This document shows, in pieces, positions 28,442 to 38,279 of a stretch of DNA of 64,000 bases (position 1 is the stretch's first letter; each line of letters opens with the position of its first letter). Position numbers and translations under genes: made by a program. Source of the stretch: Mycobacteroides chelonae (lineage in GTDB: Bacteria > Actinomycetota > Actinomycetes > Mycobacteriales > Mycobacteriaceae). The stretch lies in assembly GCF_016767715.1 (NCBI RefSeq), contig NZ_CP050145.1, positions 2,728,001 through 2,792,000 of the forward strand, written 5' to 3'. The notes beneath the pieces were generated by a model. That model worked only from the letters and a program-made list of their open reading frames with translations, was not told the DNA's origin and did not search any database.

Positions 28442-28819
28442 ATGGATGCGCGTCAACCGCTGTACCGAATGAAGGCGGACTTCTTCAAGACATTGGGCCA
28501 TCCGGTGCGGATTCGGGTGCTGGAGCTGCTCAGCGAGCGCGATCAAGCCGTGTCGGAAATGCTGCCCGAAGTGGGTATCGAGGCGGCCAACCTGTCGCAG
28601 CAGCTGGCCGTATTACGGCGTGCCGGCCTGGTGACCGCCCGCCGCGAAGGACTGTCCGTGCTGTACACACTGACCTCACCGCGCGTCGCCGAGTTACTGG
28701 CGACCGCACGCAAAATCTTGACCGGTGTGGTGGCCGATCAAGCCGAATGGCTCGACTCCGCCGATCCCGTCGTGCCCGAGCTCGCCGATGCCACAGCGAC
28801 CCGACACGCGCAGACTTAG
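28442..28819 (+). CDS. ArsR/SmtB-family transcriptional regulator
   Basis: A 125-residue winged-helix protein: '[63 protein letters not shown]' covers the DNA-binding domain. No cysteine is present, so a thiol-coordinated metal site of the CadC/ArsR type is excluded; other sensor types remain possible. No partner gene is adjacent: downstream is the convergent end of dnaE1 with a 4-bp overlap. A short TTGC-8-GCAA dyad (28399-28414) lies 27 bp upstream and may be its own operator. Confidence 0.88.
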   Translation: MDARQPLYRMKADFFKTLGHPVRIRVLELLSERDQAVSEMLPEVGIEAANLSQQLAVLRRAGLVTARREGLSVLYTLTSPRVAELLATARKILTGVVADQAEWLDSADPVVPELADATATRHAQT

Positions 28820-31800
28820 CCGCCCAGGCAGCCCGGCCCGAGTAGCGCCTTGAGGTCACCCATCAGAGCCGATGATGGCGTCACCCGAAGCGACTGATCG
28901 AGTTCGAGGGTGGTGACACGCTCTCCGCTGATCAAACGCAGATGGACCTGGTTGGTCCCGGGATGCCGCGCCAACACCTGCTTGAGTGCGGTCACCTTGT
29001 CGATGGTGCACTGCCGCGTCGGCAGCGTGACTGCAACCGGACGATCGTCGGAGGCCTGCGAGAAGTCCGGCACCACAAGGTCATTGGCAATCAGTGAAAT
29101 CCGGTCATCGCGGATCGCCACCTTCGCGTTCACCAGAACGACCGCGTCATCGGCGATCTCGGCACCGTACACCGAATAGGCCTGCGGGAAGAAGAGCACC
29201 TCGATGCCACCGGTTAGGTCCTCGAGTTGCGCAGAAGCCCAGGGCATTCCGTTCTTGTTGACCCGACGGTTGACCGAGGCGAGGATTCCGCCCACCCGCA
29301 CCTGAGTGTCATTGGCGATGTCGCCTTCGAGGATCGTGGGAATCTGGGTGTCGGTCTGACGGCCCAGCAGGTGCGCCACCCCGTTGAGTGGGTGCCCGGA
29401 TACGTACAGCCCCAGCATCTCTCGCTCGAGCGCGAGCTTATGCTTTTCTTCCCATTCCTCGTCGGGCACCTTGATGGCGAACACGCTGGATGCGTCGGCG
29501 TCGTCGTCCCCGGCACCGCCGAAGAGATCGAACTGCCCCATCGCTTCGGCTTTCTTGGTGCCCAACACCGAGTCGACGGCATCGGATTGGACGAGGAAAA
29601 GCCCCTTGCGGGAATGCCCCAGCGAGTCGAAGGCCCCGGCCTTCACCAGCGATTCCGTGACCTTCTTGTTGCAGGCCGCGATGTCGATCTTGTGCAGATA
29701 GTCCGAGAAATCGGTGAAGGCGCCCTTTGATTCCCGGGTGGCGATCAAGGACTGGACCACATTGGCGCCGACATTTCGCACGCCGCCGAGCCCGTATCGG
29801 ATGTCTTCCCCCACCGAGGCGAAGTTGTGGACCGACTCGTTGACGTCCGGCGGCAGCACCGTGATGCCGAGACGACGGCAATCGGCGAGGTAAACAGCCG
29901 CCTTGTCCTTGTCGTCACCCACGGAGGTGAGCAGCCCGGCCATGTACTCGCCGGGGTAGTTGGCTTTGAGGTAGGCGGTCCAGAACGACACCAATCCGTA
30001 GCCGGCCGCGTGCGACTTGTTGAACGCGTATCCGGCGAACGGAAGAATCGTGTCCCACAGCGCCTTGACGGCCTTCTCGGAGAAGCCGTTGTTGGTCATG
30101 CCCTCGTAGAAGCCCTTGTATTCGGCTTCCAGCACTTCAAGCTTCTTCTTGCCCATGGCCTTGCGGAGCGCATCGGCCTTACCCATGGAGTACGAGGCGA
30201 CCTTCTGGGCGATGAACATGATCTGCTCTTGGTAGACGATCAGACCGTAGGTCTCCGAGAGGATGTCCCTGAGGGGCTCCTCCAGCTCGGGGTGAATCGG
30301 CTTGATCGGCTGGCGACCGTTCTTGCGGTCGGCGTAGTCGTTGTGGGCGTTCATGCCCATCGGGCCGGGACGGTACAGCGCCAGCACGGCCACGATGTCG
30401 TTGAATCCGGTGGGCTGCATGCGGCGCAGCAGATCCCGCATGGGCCCACCGTCGAGCTGGAACACGCCGAGAGTGTCACCGCGGGAGAGCAATTCGTAGG
30501 TGGCCGGATCTTCCAGCGGAAGATGGTCCAGGTCCAGATCGATGCCCCTGTTGGCCTTGATGTTGTCCAGCGCATCACCGATGACGGTCAGGTTGCGCAA
30601 CCCCAGAAAGTCCATCTTCAGCAGGCCGATGGCCTCACACGACGGATAGTCCCAGCCGGTGATGATGGCGCCGTCCTGCGCGCGCCGCCACAGCGGGATG
30701 GCGTCGGTGAGCGGCTCCGAGCTCATGATGACGGCACAGGCGTGCACACCGGCGTTGCGGATCAGGCCTTCCAGACCACGGGCGGTCTGATAGATGGTCC
30801 GCACATCGGGATCGGTGTCGATCAGGGTGCGAACCTCGGCGGCCTCTTTGTACCGCTCGTGTTCGGGGTCGGTGATACCCGAAAGCGGAATGTCCTTGGC
30901 CATGATGGGCGGTGGCAGCGCCTTGGTGATCCGGTCGGCGATGGCGAATCCGGGCTGGCCGTAGTGGATACGCGCCGAGTCCTTCAGCGCCGCCTTGGTC
31001 TTAATGGTGCCGAAGGTGATGACCTGCGCGACCCGGTCGCTGCCCCACTTATCCGTGGCATACCGAACCATCTCACCGCGGCGACGGTCGTCGAAGTCGA
31101 TATCGATATCGGGTGCCGACGGTCGTTCCGGATTCAGGAAGCGCTCGAACAGCAGCCCGTGCGGGATGGGGTCGATGTTGGTGATCCCGAGCGCGTAGGC
31201 GACGAGCGATCCGGCCGCCGATCCACGGCCCGGGCCCACCCTGATTCCGACTTCCTTGGCATGGGTGACCAAGTCCCCGACGACCAGGAAGTATGCGGGG
31301 AAACCCTTCTGCTTGATGACGTCCAGCTCATAGTGCGCACGGGTGAAGTACTCCTCGGGTACCCCGCCGGGGACGCCGTCGAAGCGACGCTCCAGTCCAC
31401 GGTCCACCTCCTTGCGCAGCCAGGAGTCCTGGTCTTCACCCTCGGGCACCGGGAACACCGGCATGCGGTCCTTGAAGCTCCAGACGTCTTCGTACGACTG
31501 CACCCGCTCGGCGATGAGCAGGGTGTTGTCACACGCGCCGGGCACAGCGTCATCCCAGAGGTCGCGCATCTCGGACGCCGGCTTCAGGAAGTAGCCGTCA
31601 CCGTCGAACTTGAAGCGCGTGGGGTCCGACATGGTCTTGCCGGTCTGCACACACAGCAGTGCCTCGTGGTTGTGCGAGTGATCCTTTGTGACGTAGTGGC
31701 AGTCGTTGGTGGCCAGCGGAGGTATGCCGAGCTTCTTGCCCAACTCCAGCAGTCCCTCGCGCACCCGGCGTTCGATGGACAGCCCGTGGTCCATCAGCTC

Positions 31801-32373
31801 CAGGAAGAAGTTCTCCTTGCCGAAGATCTGCTGCCATTTGGCGGCGGCTTCGAGTGCCTCGGCCTCCTGACCAAGACGGAGCCGGGTCTGCACTTCACCG
31901 GAAGGACATCCGGTGGTGGCGATGATGCCGCTGGCGTGCTCGGCGATGAGCTCGGCGTCCATGCGCGCCCATTTACCCAGCTGGCCCTCGAATGAGGCCA
32001 GTGAGGACAACTTGAACAGGTTGCGCAGTCCTGTCGCGTTCTCGGCGACCATCGTCATGTGGGTGTAGGAACCCGAACCGGACACGTCATCGGACTTCTG
32101 CCCCGGATCGCCCCAGAAGACACGCTTGGTGTCGAACCGAGAGGCCGGCGCGATGTAGGCCTCGATGCCGATGATGGGCTTGACCCCGGTCGCGCTGGCG
32201 ACGTTGTAAAACTCGCTGGCGCCGTACATGTTGCCGTGGTCGGTCATGCCGACCGCCGTCATGCCGAGGCGCTCAACCTCGGCAAGCATCGGCTTGATCT
32301 TCGCCGCACCATCGAGCATCGAGTACTCGGTGTGGTTGTGCAGGTGCACGAACGAAGAATTCGAGGAGCTCAC
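28816..32373 (-). CDS. dnaE1: DNA polymerase III alpha subunit (replicative)
   Basis: A 1185-residue replicative polymerase. PHP domain first ('[44 protein letters not shown]'), which in mycobacteria carries the proofreading exonuclease. Then the PolC-type palm ('[53 protein letters not shown]' with the catalytic PDIDIDF), fingers, tandem HhH and an OB fold near residue 1020. Length and PHP ligands indicate DnaE1 rather than error-prone DnaE2. GTG 32373 follows AAAGG. No intein is present. Confidence 0.97.
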   Translation of the reverse strand: MSSSNSSFVHLHNHTEYSMLDGAAKIKPMLAEVERLGMTAVGMTDHGNMYGASEFYNVASATGVKPIIGIEAYIAPASRFDTKRVFWGDPGQKSDDVSGSGSYTHMTMVAENATGLRNLFKLSSLASFEGQLGKWARMDAELIAEHASGIIATTGCPSGEVQTRLRLGQEAEALEAAAKWQQIFGKENFFLELMDHGLSIERRVREGLLELGKKLGIPPLATNDCHYVTKDHSHNHEALLCVQTGKTMSDPTRFKFDGDGYFLKPASEMRDLWDDAVPGACDNTLLIAERVQSYEDVWSFKDRMPVFPVPEGEDQDSWLRKEVDRGLERRFDGVPGGVPEEYFTRAHYELDVIKQKGFPAYFLVVGDLVTHAKEVGIRVGPGRGSAAGSLVAYALGITNIDPIPHGLLFERFLNPERPSAPDIDIDFDDRRRGEMVRYATDKWGSDRVAQVITFGTIKTKAALKDSARIHYGQPGFAIADRITKALPPPIMAKDIPLSGITDPEHERYKEAAEVRTLIDTDPDVRTIYQTARGLEGLIRNAGVHACAVIMSSEPLTDAIPLWRRAQDGAIITGWDYPSCEAIGLLKMDFLGLRNLTVIGDALDNIKANRGIDLDLDHLPLEDPATYELLSRGDTLGVFQLDGGPMRDLLRRMQPTGFNDIVAVLALYRPGPMGMNAHNDYADRKNGRQPIKPIHPELEEPLRDILSETYGLIVYQEQIMFIAQKVASYSMGKADALRKAMGKKKLEVLEAEYKGFYEGMTNNGFSEKAVKALWDTILPFAGYAFNKSHAAGYGLVSFWTAYLKANYPGEYMAGLLTSVGDDKDKAAVYLADCRRLGITVLPPDVNESVHNFASVGEDIRYGLGGVRNVGANVVQSLIATRESKGAFTDFSDYLHKIDIAACNKKVTESLVKAGAFDSLGHSRKGLFLVQSDAVDSVLGTKKAEAMGQFDLFGGAGDDDADASSVFAIKVPDEEWEEKHKLALEREMLGLYVSGHPLNGVAHLLGRQTDTQIPTILEGDIANDTQVRVGGILASVNRRVNKNGMPWASAQLEDLTGGIEVLFFPQAYSVYGAEIADDAVVLVNAKVAIRDDRISLIANDLVVPDFSQASDDRPVAVTLPTRQCTIDKVTALKQVLARHPGTNQVHLRLISGERVTTLELDQSLRVTPSSALMGDLKALLGPGCLGG

Positions 32374-32518
32374 ACGTGCCTTTCGTACCGACCCACGATG
32401 GGGGCGTCAATCGCTAGAGGGGTCAGTTTATGGCGAGGGTCCGACAGTCCCGGGCGTGTCGGGGGTGTGTCGCCCCGCTCATCCAGCTACCCGAATCACA
32501 GCGGTCACAAAAGCCCCG

Positions 32519-32757
32519 TCAGCAACGGTCAGGGCCCGTTTTCCCGACGAACCCCCGCACGGGTGGCGGCTGCCGTTGCAGCACCCGATCCCTCTGCCGC
32601 AGGGACATACCCCGGCTGGCCCGCAGCGCCGCGTCACGCAACGGCGTCAACCACGAGTTCGAGACGAGTCCCAGCGCACCCAGTCGGCGGGAATCGCGTG
32701 CGATCCGCTGTGTCCGGCGTCGGCGCAACGCAATGGCGCGCCGGCGACGGTAACTGC
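32519..32757 (-). pseudogene. Relic of a flavin monooxygenase C-terminus
   Basis: The 387-bp gap between dnaE1 and rarD has no intact gene. On the minus strand one frame reads RRRRTQRIARDSRRLGALG followed by LTPLRDAALRASRG, a pattern typical of the C-terminal helices of class A FAD monooxygenases, ending at a TGA (32521-32519). No start, no FAD motif and no upstream domain remain; the frame runs into the rarD end. I read it as a decayed fragment, but Arg-rich low-complexity coincidence is possible. Nothing else is seen in this gap. Confidence 0.4.
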
Positions 32758-32760
32758 GTG

Positions 32761-33675
32761 TCAGGTCGTCGCGGGCCGCACCCGGCGCGCACTGAGCACC
32801 GCGTCGACCGTGAAGACGACCAGCGCCGCCCAGATCAGCGCAAAGCCGGCCCACCGCTCCGGGGGCATCGCCTCATGCTTGACCAGCACACCCCAGAGCA
32901 TCTGCAGCGATGGTGTCAGGTACTGCAGCAACCCAAGGGTAACCAGTGGAATGCGTTGTGCCGCAATTCCGAACATCAGCAGCGGCAGCGCCGTCACCAC
33001 GCCGCTGAACACGATCAGCGCGGTGTGACCGGGGGTATAGCCAAGGACGTGCTGCTGCCCGGCGAGACCGAGAAACGTCACATAGGCCAGCGCGAACGGT
33101 GCCGCGACGATTCCCTCGGCCGTCAGGCTCACCCGCGGATCGACAGTCACCGTCTTCTTGATGGCTCCGTACCCGGCGAACGAGACGGCCAGGACCAAGG
33201 TGATGACCGGCAGCTGCCCGTAGTTGATCGTGAGCACGATGACTGCCGTGACTGCCAGTACCAGGGCCAGCAACTGCCATCGGCTGAGCAGCTCCCGGAA
33301 GATCAGCACACCCAACAACACCGTCACCAACGGGTTGACGAAGTATCCGAGCGCGGCGTCCAGGACATGCCCCGAGTTGACGGCATAGATGTAGACACCC
33401 CAGTTGAGGGCGATGAGAGCCGAGGCACCCGCGAGGAGGAACCAGTTGCGCGGCCCCATCGCGATGAGATCGCGCAATCGCCCGGAAACGGCGACGACGA
33501 TCACCATCAGCAGCAGCGTCCAGATCATCCGGTGCGCCAGGATCTCCAGCGCACTGGCCGGCTTCAGCAGAGGGAAGAAGGCGGGAAACAATCCCCACAT
33601 GAAGTAGGCGGCCGCACCGAACAGGTATCCGGACTTCAGACGATTCTCTTCGGGAGCGGTGACGATCCCACTCAT
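32761..33675 (-). CDS. rarD: EamA/RarD-type transporter
   Basis: A 304-residue ten-TM protein with two EamA repeats. RarD features: '[37 protein letters not shown]' at the start and '[46 protein letters not shown]' at the end. ATG 33675 overlaps the rluD stop by 4 bp. The family is thought to export small metabolites or drugs; substrate is unknown. Third gene of lspA-rluD-rarD. Confidence 0.9.
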   Translation of the reverse strand: MSGIVTAPEENRLKSGYLFGAAAYFMWGLFPAFFPLLKPASALEILAHRMIWTLLLMVIVVAVSGRLRDLIAMGPRNWFLLAGASALIALNWGVYIYAVNSGHVLDAALGYFVNPLVTVLLGVLIFRELLSRWQLLALVLAVTAVIVLTINYGQLPVITLVLAVSFAGYGAIKKTVTVDPRVSLTAEGIVAAPFALAYVTFLGLAGQQHVLGYTPGHTALIVFSGVVTALPLLMFGIAAQRIPLVTLGLLQYLTPSLQMLWGVLVKHEAMPPERWAGFALIWAALVVFTVDAVLSARRVRPATT

Positions 33676-34589
33676 CGCAGGACGTCGAGCGCGTGCGCCA
33701 GATCGTCCGGATGCTCGCTGGTGATTTCCATCCAGCGACCATCGCCCGGATGTGTGAAGGCCAGCGACTTGGCGTGCAGCCATTGCCGTTCCAGCCCGAG
33801 CTTGGCCGCCAGCGTCGGATCCGCGCCATAGGTTAGATCACCGCAGCAGGGATGTTTGATGGCCGAGAAATGCACCCGGATCTGGTGGGTGCGACCGGTT
33901 TCCAGATGTATGTCCAGCAGGCTGGCCGCCACGAACGCCTCAAGGGTGTCGTAGTGGGTGATCGAATGACGCCCGTCCTCGACCACGGCGAACTTCCAGT
34001 CGTGTCCCCGGTGCCGCCCGATGGGGGCATCGATGGTGCCGCTGGACGGGTCCGGATGTCCCTGCACGAGAGCGTGATAGCGCTTCTCGACGCGCCGGTA
34101 CTTGAAGGCGCGTTTGAGCTCGGTGTAAGCCTTCTCCGACAACGCGACAACCATGACGCCCGAGGTTCCGACGTCCAGGCGGTGCACGATTCCCTTGCGT
34201 TCCGGCACACCGGAGGTAGTCATCCGGAACCCGGCGGCGGCGAGCCCGCCGAGCACGGTGGGACCGCTCCAGCCGACAGAGGCATGGGCCGCGACGCCCG
34301 CTGGTTTGTCGACGGCGACCAGATCGTCATCGGCGTAGAGAATCTTCATGCCCTCGATGGCCTCGACCCGATTCTCCGGCGGGGCCTTGGGTTCGGGGAG
34401 GGTGACCTCTAGCCAGGTGCCCGCGGTGAGTTTCTCGGACTTGGTGACCGCAACCCCATCGAGAAGCACCGCGCCCTCTTCGGCGAGAGTTGCCGCGGCC
34501 GTGCGCGACAGCCCGAGCAGGCGTGCCAGCCCGGCGTCGACCCGCATGCCGGACAGGCCGTCGGGCACCGGCAGGGAACGCGAGGTCAT
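33672..34589 (-). CDS. rluD: 23S rRNA pseudouridine synthase, RluA/RluD family
   Basis: A 305-residue enzyme. An S4 RNA-binding domain ('[34 protein letters not shown]', about 15-50) precedes the synthase domain with the catalytic-Asp motif '[22 protein letters not shown]'. ATG 34589 overlaps lspA by 4 bp. The orthologue is Rv1540. Precise target uridines (1911/1915/1917 for RluD) are inferred from the family. Confidence 0.92.
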   Translation of the reverse strand: MTSRSLPVPDGLSGMRVDAGLARLLGLSRTAAATLAEEGAVLLDGVAVTKSEKLTAGTWLEVTLPEPKAPPENRVEAIEGMKILYADDDLVAVDKPAGVAAHASVGWSGPTVLGGLAAAGFRMTTSGVPERKGIVHRLDVGTSGVMVVALSEKAYTELKRAFKYRRVEKRYHALVQGHPDPSSGTIDAPIGRHRGHDWKFAVVEDGRHSITHYDTLEAFVAASLLDIHLETGRTHQIRVHFSAIKHPCCGDLTYGADPTLAAKLGLERQWLHAKSLAFTHPGDGRWMEITSEHPDDLAHALDVLR

Positions 34590-35188
34590 GTCGGCTTGAT
34601 CTGGGAAGCCTGCGCGTCGGCGTCGTCCGCCGTCGTCTCGTCGTCTGTGCTCGATGCTCCTCGCGTCGAGCGCTCGTCGGAGTCGTAGTCGTAGCCGAAC
34701 AGTGACAGCGCCACCAGCAGGATCGCCCCACCTACCACCGCCGGATCGGCCACATTGAAGACCGGCCACCACCCCACCGAGAGGAAGTCGACCACGTGAC
34801 CGCGCAGCGGCCCGGGTCCCCGAAAGAACCTGTCGACGAGATTGCCCAGCGCACCGCCGAGGATCATGCCCAAACCGATCGCCCACCACGTGGAGACCAA
34901 CCGGCGGCCGATGAGCAGGATTCCGACCACAACCGAGATGGCGATGAGAGTCAGCACCCAGGTGTATCCGGTGGCGAAGGAGAACGCGGCGCCCGAATTA
35001 CGCACCAGCGTCCAGCTGACGGTGTCACCGATGATGGGCACCGGCTTACCGGGCTGCAGCAGTTTGACGGCGAGAACCTTGCTGACGACATCCACCGCGA
35101 GTACCACCGCCGCCACGATGAGCAGCAGTTTTATCCGCCGCTTGGGCTTCGGGGCGGTCTCGGGCTCGTCACTCACGCCACCCATCAT
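34586..35188 (-). CDS. lspA: Lipoprotein signal peptidase (signal peptidase II)
   Basis: A 200-residue four-TM aspartyl protease cleaving prolipoproteins before the acylated Cys. The catalytic pair lies in '[13 protein letters not shown]' and '[14 protein letters not shown]'. The first TM follows a charged N-terminus; a polar C-terminal tail of about 30 residues is mycobacterial. ATG 35188 and GTG 35176 are both possible starts. Head of the operon with rluD and rarD, divergent from ansA. Confidence 0.95.
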   Translation of the reverse strand: MMGGVSDEPETAPKPKRRIKLLLIVAAVVLAVDVVSKVLAVKLLQPGKPVPIIGDTVSWTLVRNSGAAFSFATGYTWVLTLIAISVVVGILLIGRRLVSTWWAIGLGMILGGALGNLVDRFFRGPGPLRGHVVDFLSVGWWPVFNVADPAVVGGAILLVALSLFGYDYDSDERSTRGASSTDDETTADDADAQASQIKPT

Positions 35189-35208
35189 CCCTTACTCGGT
35201 GAGGCGCT

Positions 35209-36228
35209 TTGCGCAGCGTGTCTGCGATGATCGCCGCTGTGCCCGATGCTCTTCACCCCAAAGGCCCGTCACCGACCCTTGTGCTGCTGACCACCGGCGG
35301 AACCATCGCGACCGAGGTAGGCAGCGACGGCATTGCCCGGCACCGCAGTTCAGGTGATGACCTGCTCGCGAGTTCAGGTGATGACCTGCTCGCGGCGTCA
35401 GGGTACGGCGAGGTCGTGGTCGACGACCTGATGACGATCGACAGCTCGGAAATGACCCCGCAGCGCTGGCAGCAGATCGCCGCGTCCATCCGCGCCCATA
35501 TCGCCGGCGGCGCCTCCGGAGTCGTCATCGCGCATGGCACGGACACCTTGGAGGAAACCGCGCTCTGGCTCGCGCTGACCTGCGCGGTGCAGGTACCCGT
35601 CGTCCTCACCGGGGCGCAGCGCAGTGGCGACCACCCCGAATCCGACGGCCCGGGAAATCTTCGCGATGCGTTGACGGTGGCCGCAAGCGGCGAGACTCTG
35701 GGCGTGGTGGTGTGCTTCGCGGGGCAGGTGTATGCGGCGCCGGGCCTGCGCAAGATCGATCTGGCCGATCCCGCCGGATTCGCCGGTGCCACCACCGTCG
35801 GGCACGTGCGCGACGGCGTGTTCGTTCGCAGCTGCGATGCCCCCGCCCCATTCCTTGGCACCGTGACCCGCGCCGCGTTACCCCGCGTCGACATCGTCAG
35901 CCTGTACCCGGGTGCCGACGCGGTGGCGCTCGACGCCTACGTGCGAGCCGGCGCCCAGGGACTGGTGCTGGAATCAATGGGCGCAGGTAACGCCAATGAT
36001 GTTGTCATCGAGACAGTTTCGCGTCTCGTTGAGAACGGGATACGCGTGCTGGTGACCACCCGGGTGCCGGGCGGGGCGCTGACGACCGGATATGCGCCGG
36101 GCCAGAGATTGATCGACGCCGGTGCGGTGGTGGTGCCCCGGTTGCGTTCCGCACAGGCGCGGGTGCTGTTGATGGCGGCACTGTCCACCGGATCAGATCT
36201 GCGCGCCGTCGTCGACCGGCTCGGCTGA
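35209..36228 (+). CDS. ansA: L-asparaginase
   Basis: A 339-residue class I/II-type amidohydrolase making aspartate and ammonia. First catalytic block '[13 protein letters not shown]' and second '[19 protein letters not shown]' (Thr-Asp and downstream Lys-equivalent region) are intact. Starts TTG 35209 (GGTGAGG 4 nt away), GTG 35218 or ATG 35227 are all in frame. An exact 24-bp tandem duplication inserts a second SSGDDLLA after residue 54, in the flexible loop near the active site. Rv1538c equivalent; convergent with dinX, overlapping by 36 bp. Confidence 0.93.
   Translation: MRSVSAMIAAVPDALHPKGPSPTLVLLTTGGTIATEVGSDGIARHRSSGDDLLASSGDDLLAASGYGEVVVDDLMTIDSSEMTPQRWQQIAASIRAHIAGGASGVVIAHGTDTLEETALWLALTCAVQVPVVLTGAQRSGDHPESDGPGNLRDALTVAASGETLGVVVCFAGQVYAAPGLRKIDLADPAGFAGATTVGHVRDGVFVRSCDAPAPFLGTVTRAALPRVDIVSLYPGADAVALDAYVRAGAQGLVLESMGAGNANDVVIETVSRLVENGIRVLVTTRVPGGALTTGYAPGQRLIDAGAVVVPRLRSAQARVLLMAALSTGSDLRAVVDRLG
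35347..35394 (+). repeat. Perfect 24-bp tandem duplication inside ansA
   Basis: Two identical copies (35347-35370, 35371-35394) encode SSGDDLLA twice. No base differs, so the event is recent or actively maintained. It keeps frame. Confidence 0.97.
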
Positions 36229-37563
36229 CTCCTGCGGCCAGGCCAGACTGGCCACCGGATCGGCACGGGTGACATCCTGGTCATCGACACCGAAGGTGCG
36301 CGCGATGCCGGGCCCGCTGCCACGTGTCTCGAATCTCACGGTCATGACGCCGTGCCCGGTGCCCTGGATCCAACCGTGCCCGAACTCGGGATGGCTGACG
36401 TCGTCGCCGACGCCCCAGCTCGCCGCACGTGGTTCCGGCGTGGCGACAGCCGATGCGGCCTCATCGGTCTCGGCAATCGATTCGGTCTGGTCCAGGTCGG
36501 GAAAAAGAGAGGCCTGCTGGGTGTCGGAAAATCCCGAGAATCCCACGCCAACAAGGCGAATGGGGCCGATCTCAATAGGGTCGAGTAGCAGCCGGCGCGC
36601 AGCCGACATCAGTACCGCACGTTCAGTGGTGGCGTAGGGCAGAGTCGCCGATCTGGTCAGGATGCTCATGTCTGAGCGCCGAAGTTTGACGGTGACGGTA
36701 CGCACGCCGCGACCATGCTTGATCAATCGCCGGTGGGCGTGGGCGCCGATGGGTTCGATGGCCTCGCGCAATTGATCGAGAGTCGTCAGATCATCGGCGA
36801 AGGTGGATTCGGCGCTGATCTGTTTGGTTTCGGCACGTTCGGCGACCGGACGCTCATCGATCCCCCGTGCGAGTTGATGCAGCGCGGGGCCGATCGTGCC
36901 GCCCAGCACCGAGGCCACCTCACCGGTCTGCAGCGCCGCGAACTGGCCAATAGTGTTGATTCCCAGGCGGTTCAGCCGCTCTTCGGCAACGGGTCCGATT
37001 CCCCACAATTTGCGCACCGGCAGATCCTCGAGCAGTGCGCGTTCCTCCGCCGGAGCGATGATCCGCACCCCGTCGGGTTTGGCCAATCCCGATGCGATCT
37101 TGGCGAGCTGCTTCCCCGACCCCGCCCCGACCGATGCGGTGAGCCCGGTCTCGGCCAGCACCCGGGAACGAAGTTCCTCGATGTACTGGCCTACCGTTTC
37201 GGTTGTGGCCCCGGCCAGTTCGGCGGGCTCTCCGAAAGCCTCGTCGAAGGAGAGCTGTTCCAGCACCGGAATCATCGATCGCACCGTCGCAAACACCCGT
37301 CGGCTCGCGACGCCGTACACCGCCCCGCGAGGCGGCAGCACAACGGCGGAGATGCCCACGAGGCGCCGCGCCTGATGCATGGGCATAGCCGAGCGGGCAC
37401 CGAAAACCCGGGCCTCATAGCTCGCGCCGGCCACCACGCCCCGACCTCCCGTGCCGCCGACAAGGACCGGTCGCTCACGCAGGGTTGGCCGGGTCAGCTG
37501 CTCGACCGAGGCGAAGAAGGCATCCATGTCGAGGTGCAGAACCCATCGACCGGCAGCACACAC
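36193..37563 (-). CDS. dinX: DNA polymerase IV (Y family, DinX type)
   Basis: A 456-residue translesion polymerase. '[31 protein letters not shown]' has the first metal Asp; '[12 protein letters not shown]' has the catalytic Asp-Glu pair; '[27 protein letters not shown]' is the DinB signature. A C-terminal extension of about 100 residues ('[32 protein letters not shown]') is shared with M. tuberculosis DinX (Rv1537). GTG 37563 matches the orthologue start; an ATG at 37662 would add 33 unlikely residues. Confidence 0.94.
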   Translation of the reverse strand: MCAAGRWVLHLDMDAFFASVEQLTRPTLRERPVLVGGTGGRGVVAGASYEARVFGARSAMPMHQARRLVGISAVVLPPRGAVYGVASRRVFATVRSMIPVLEQLSFDEAFGEPAELAGATTETVGQYIEELRSRVLAETGLTASVGAGSGKQLAKIASGLAKPDGVRIIAPAEERALLEDLPVRKLWGIGPVAEERLNRLGINTIGQFAALQTGEVASVLGGTIGPALHQLARGIDERPVAERAETKQISAESTFADDLTTLDQLREAIEPIGAHAHRRLIKHGRGVRTVTVKLRRSDMSILTRSATLPYATTERAVLMSAARRLLLDPIEIGPIRLVGVGFSGFSDTQQASLFPDLDQTESIAETDEAASAVATPEPRAASWGVGDDVSHPEFGHGWIQGTGHGVMTVRFETRGSGPGIARTFGVDDQDVTRADPVASLAWPQESAEPVDDGAQI

Positions 37564-37699
37564 GCGATCATCGTATTGCGCAGGTCGGACGTGCCCTGTC
37601 CGGCGCTGAGCACCACGATCGCCACCCGATGGCCGAACGCCGATAAGAAATGGCTGAATCACGCTACTCGGACAGCCGATGCGTCCCTAGCCTGATGTC

Positions 37700-38269
37700 A
37701 TGGCAATGAACTTGGTGCACCGGTGGTGTTGTAGCTCGGAGATGTGGGCACGTAAGACCGAGTCGCAGCTCCTGCCGTGGGCGCTGCAGGACGTTGAGCT
37801 CGGTGCGGACACCTTGGAGATCGGGCCCGGTTATGGCGCGAATCTGCGCGTGCTGACCAAACGCACCCCGCAGCTGACCGCCGTCGAGATCGACGACACC
37901 ATGGCCTCGCGGCTGCAGCGGCTCTATAGCGATCAGGCGACCGTGATCCAGGGTGACGGCACCAAGCTCGGTTTCGACGACGACCGCTTCAGCTCCGTGG
38001 TGTGCTTCACCATGCTGCACCATGTCCCGACAGCTGATCTGCAGGACCAGCTGTTCGCGCAGGCGCACAGGGTGCTGGCCCCCGGCGGTGTCTTCGCCGG
38101 CAGCGACGGAGTGCATTCCACGTTCTTCCGGCTGTTGCACATCGGTGACACCTACAACCCGGTGCCGACGACATCGCTGCCGGGTCGCTTGCGGGCTGCG
38201 GGTTTCACCGATATCGAGCATCACCTCGACGGCGGCAATCAGCGCTGGCGCGCGGTGAAGGCGGCCTAG
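37700..38269 (+). CDS. Class I SAM-dependent methyltransferase
   Basis: A 189-residue Rossmann methyltransferase. Motif I is 'DTLEIGPGYGANLRVL' (residues 36-51), the acidic loop is 'LTAVEIDDTMASRL' and motif IV/post-I is 'FSSVVCFTMLHHVP'. Substrate is unknown; similarity to UbiE/quinone and lipid methyltransferases is only general. It starts 137 bp from the divergent dinX start and is convergent with ileS. Confidence 0.85.
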   Translation: MAMNLVHRWCCSSEMWARKTESQLLPWALQDVELGADTLEIGPGYGANLRVLTKRTPQLTAVEIDDTMASRLQRLYSDQATVIQGDGTKLGFDDDRFSSVVCFTMLHHVPTADLQDQLFAQAHRVLAPGGVFAGSDGVHSTFFRLLHIGDTYNPVPTTSLPGRLRAAGFTDIEHHLDGGNQRWRAVKAA

Positions 38270-38279
38270 AACCGACGTA

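Noticed and set aside
29827..31995. A 722-codon open frame antisense to dnaE1
   Set aside because: It is the mirror frame of a highly conserved GC-rich gene; its protein is Gly/Arg/Val/His-rich without domains.
32430..32753. A 107-codon Arg/Ser-rich frame in the dnaE1-rarD gap
   Set aside because: Composition is that of a shadow frame, no ribosome site; the opposite strand carries the more protein-like relic.
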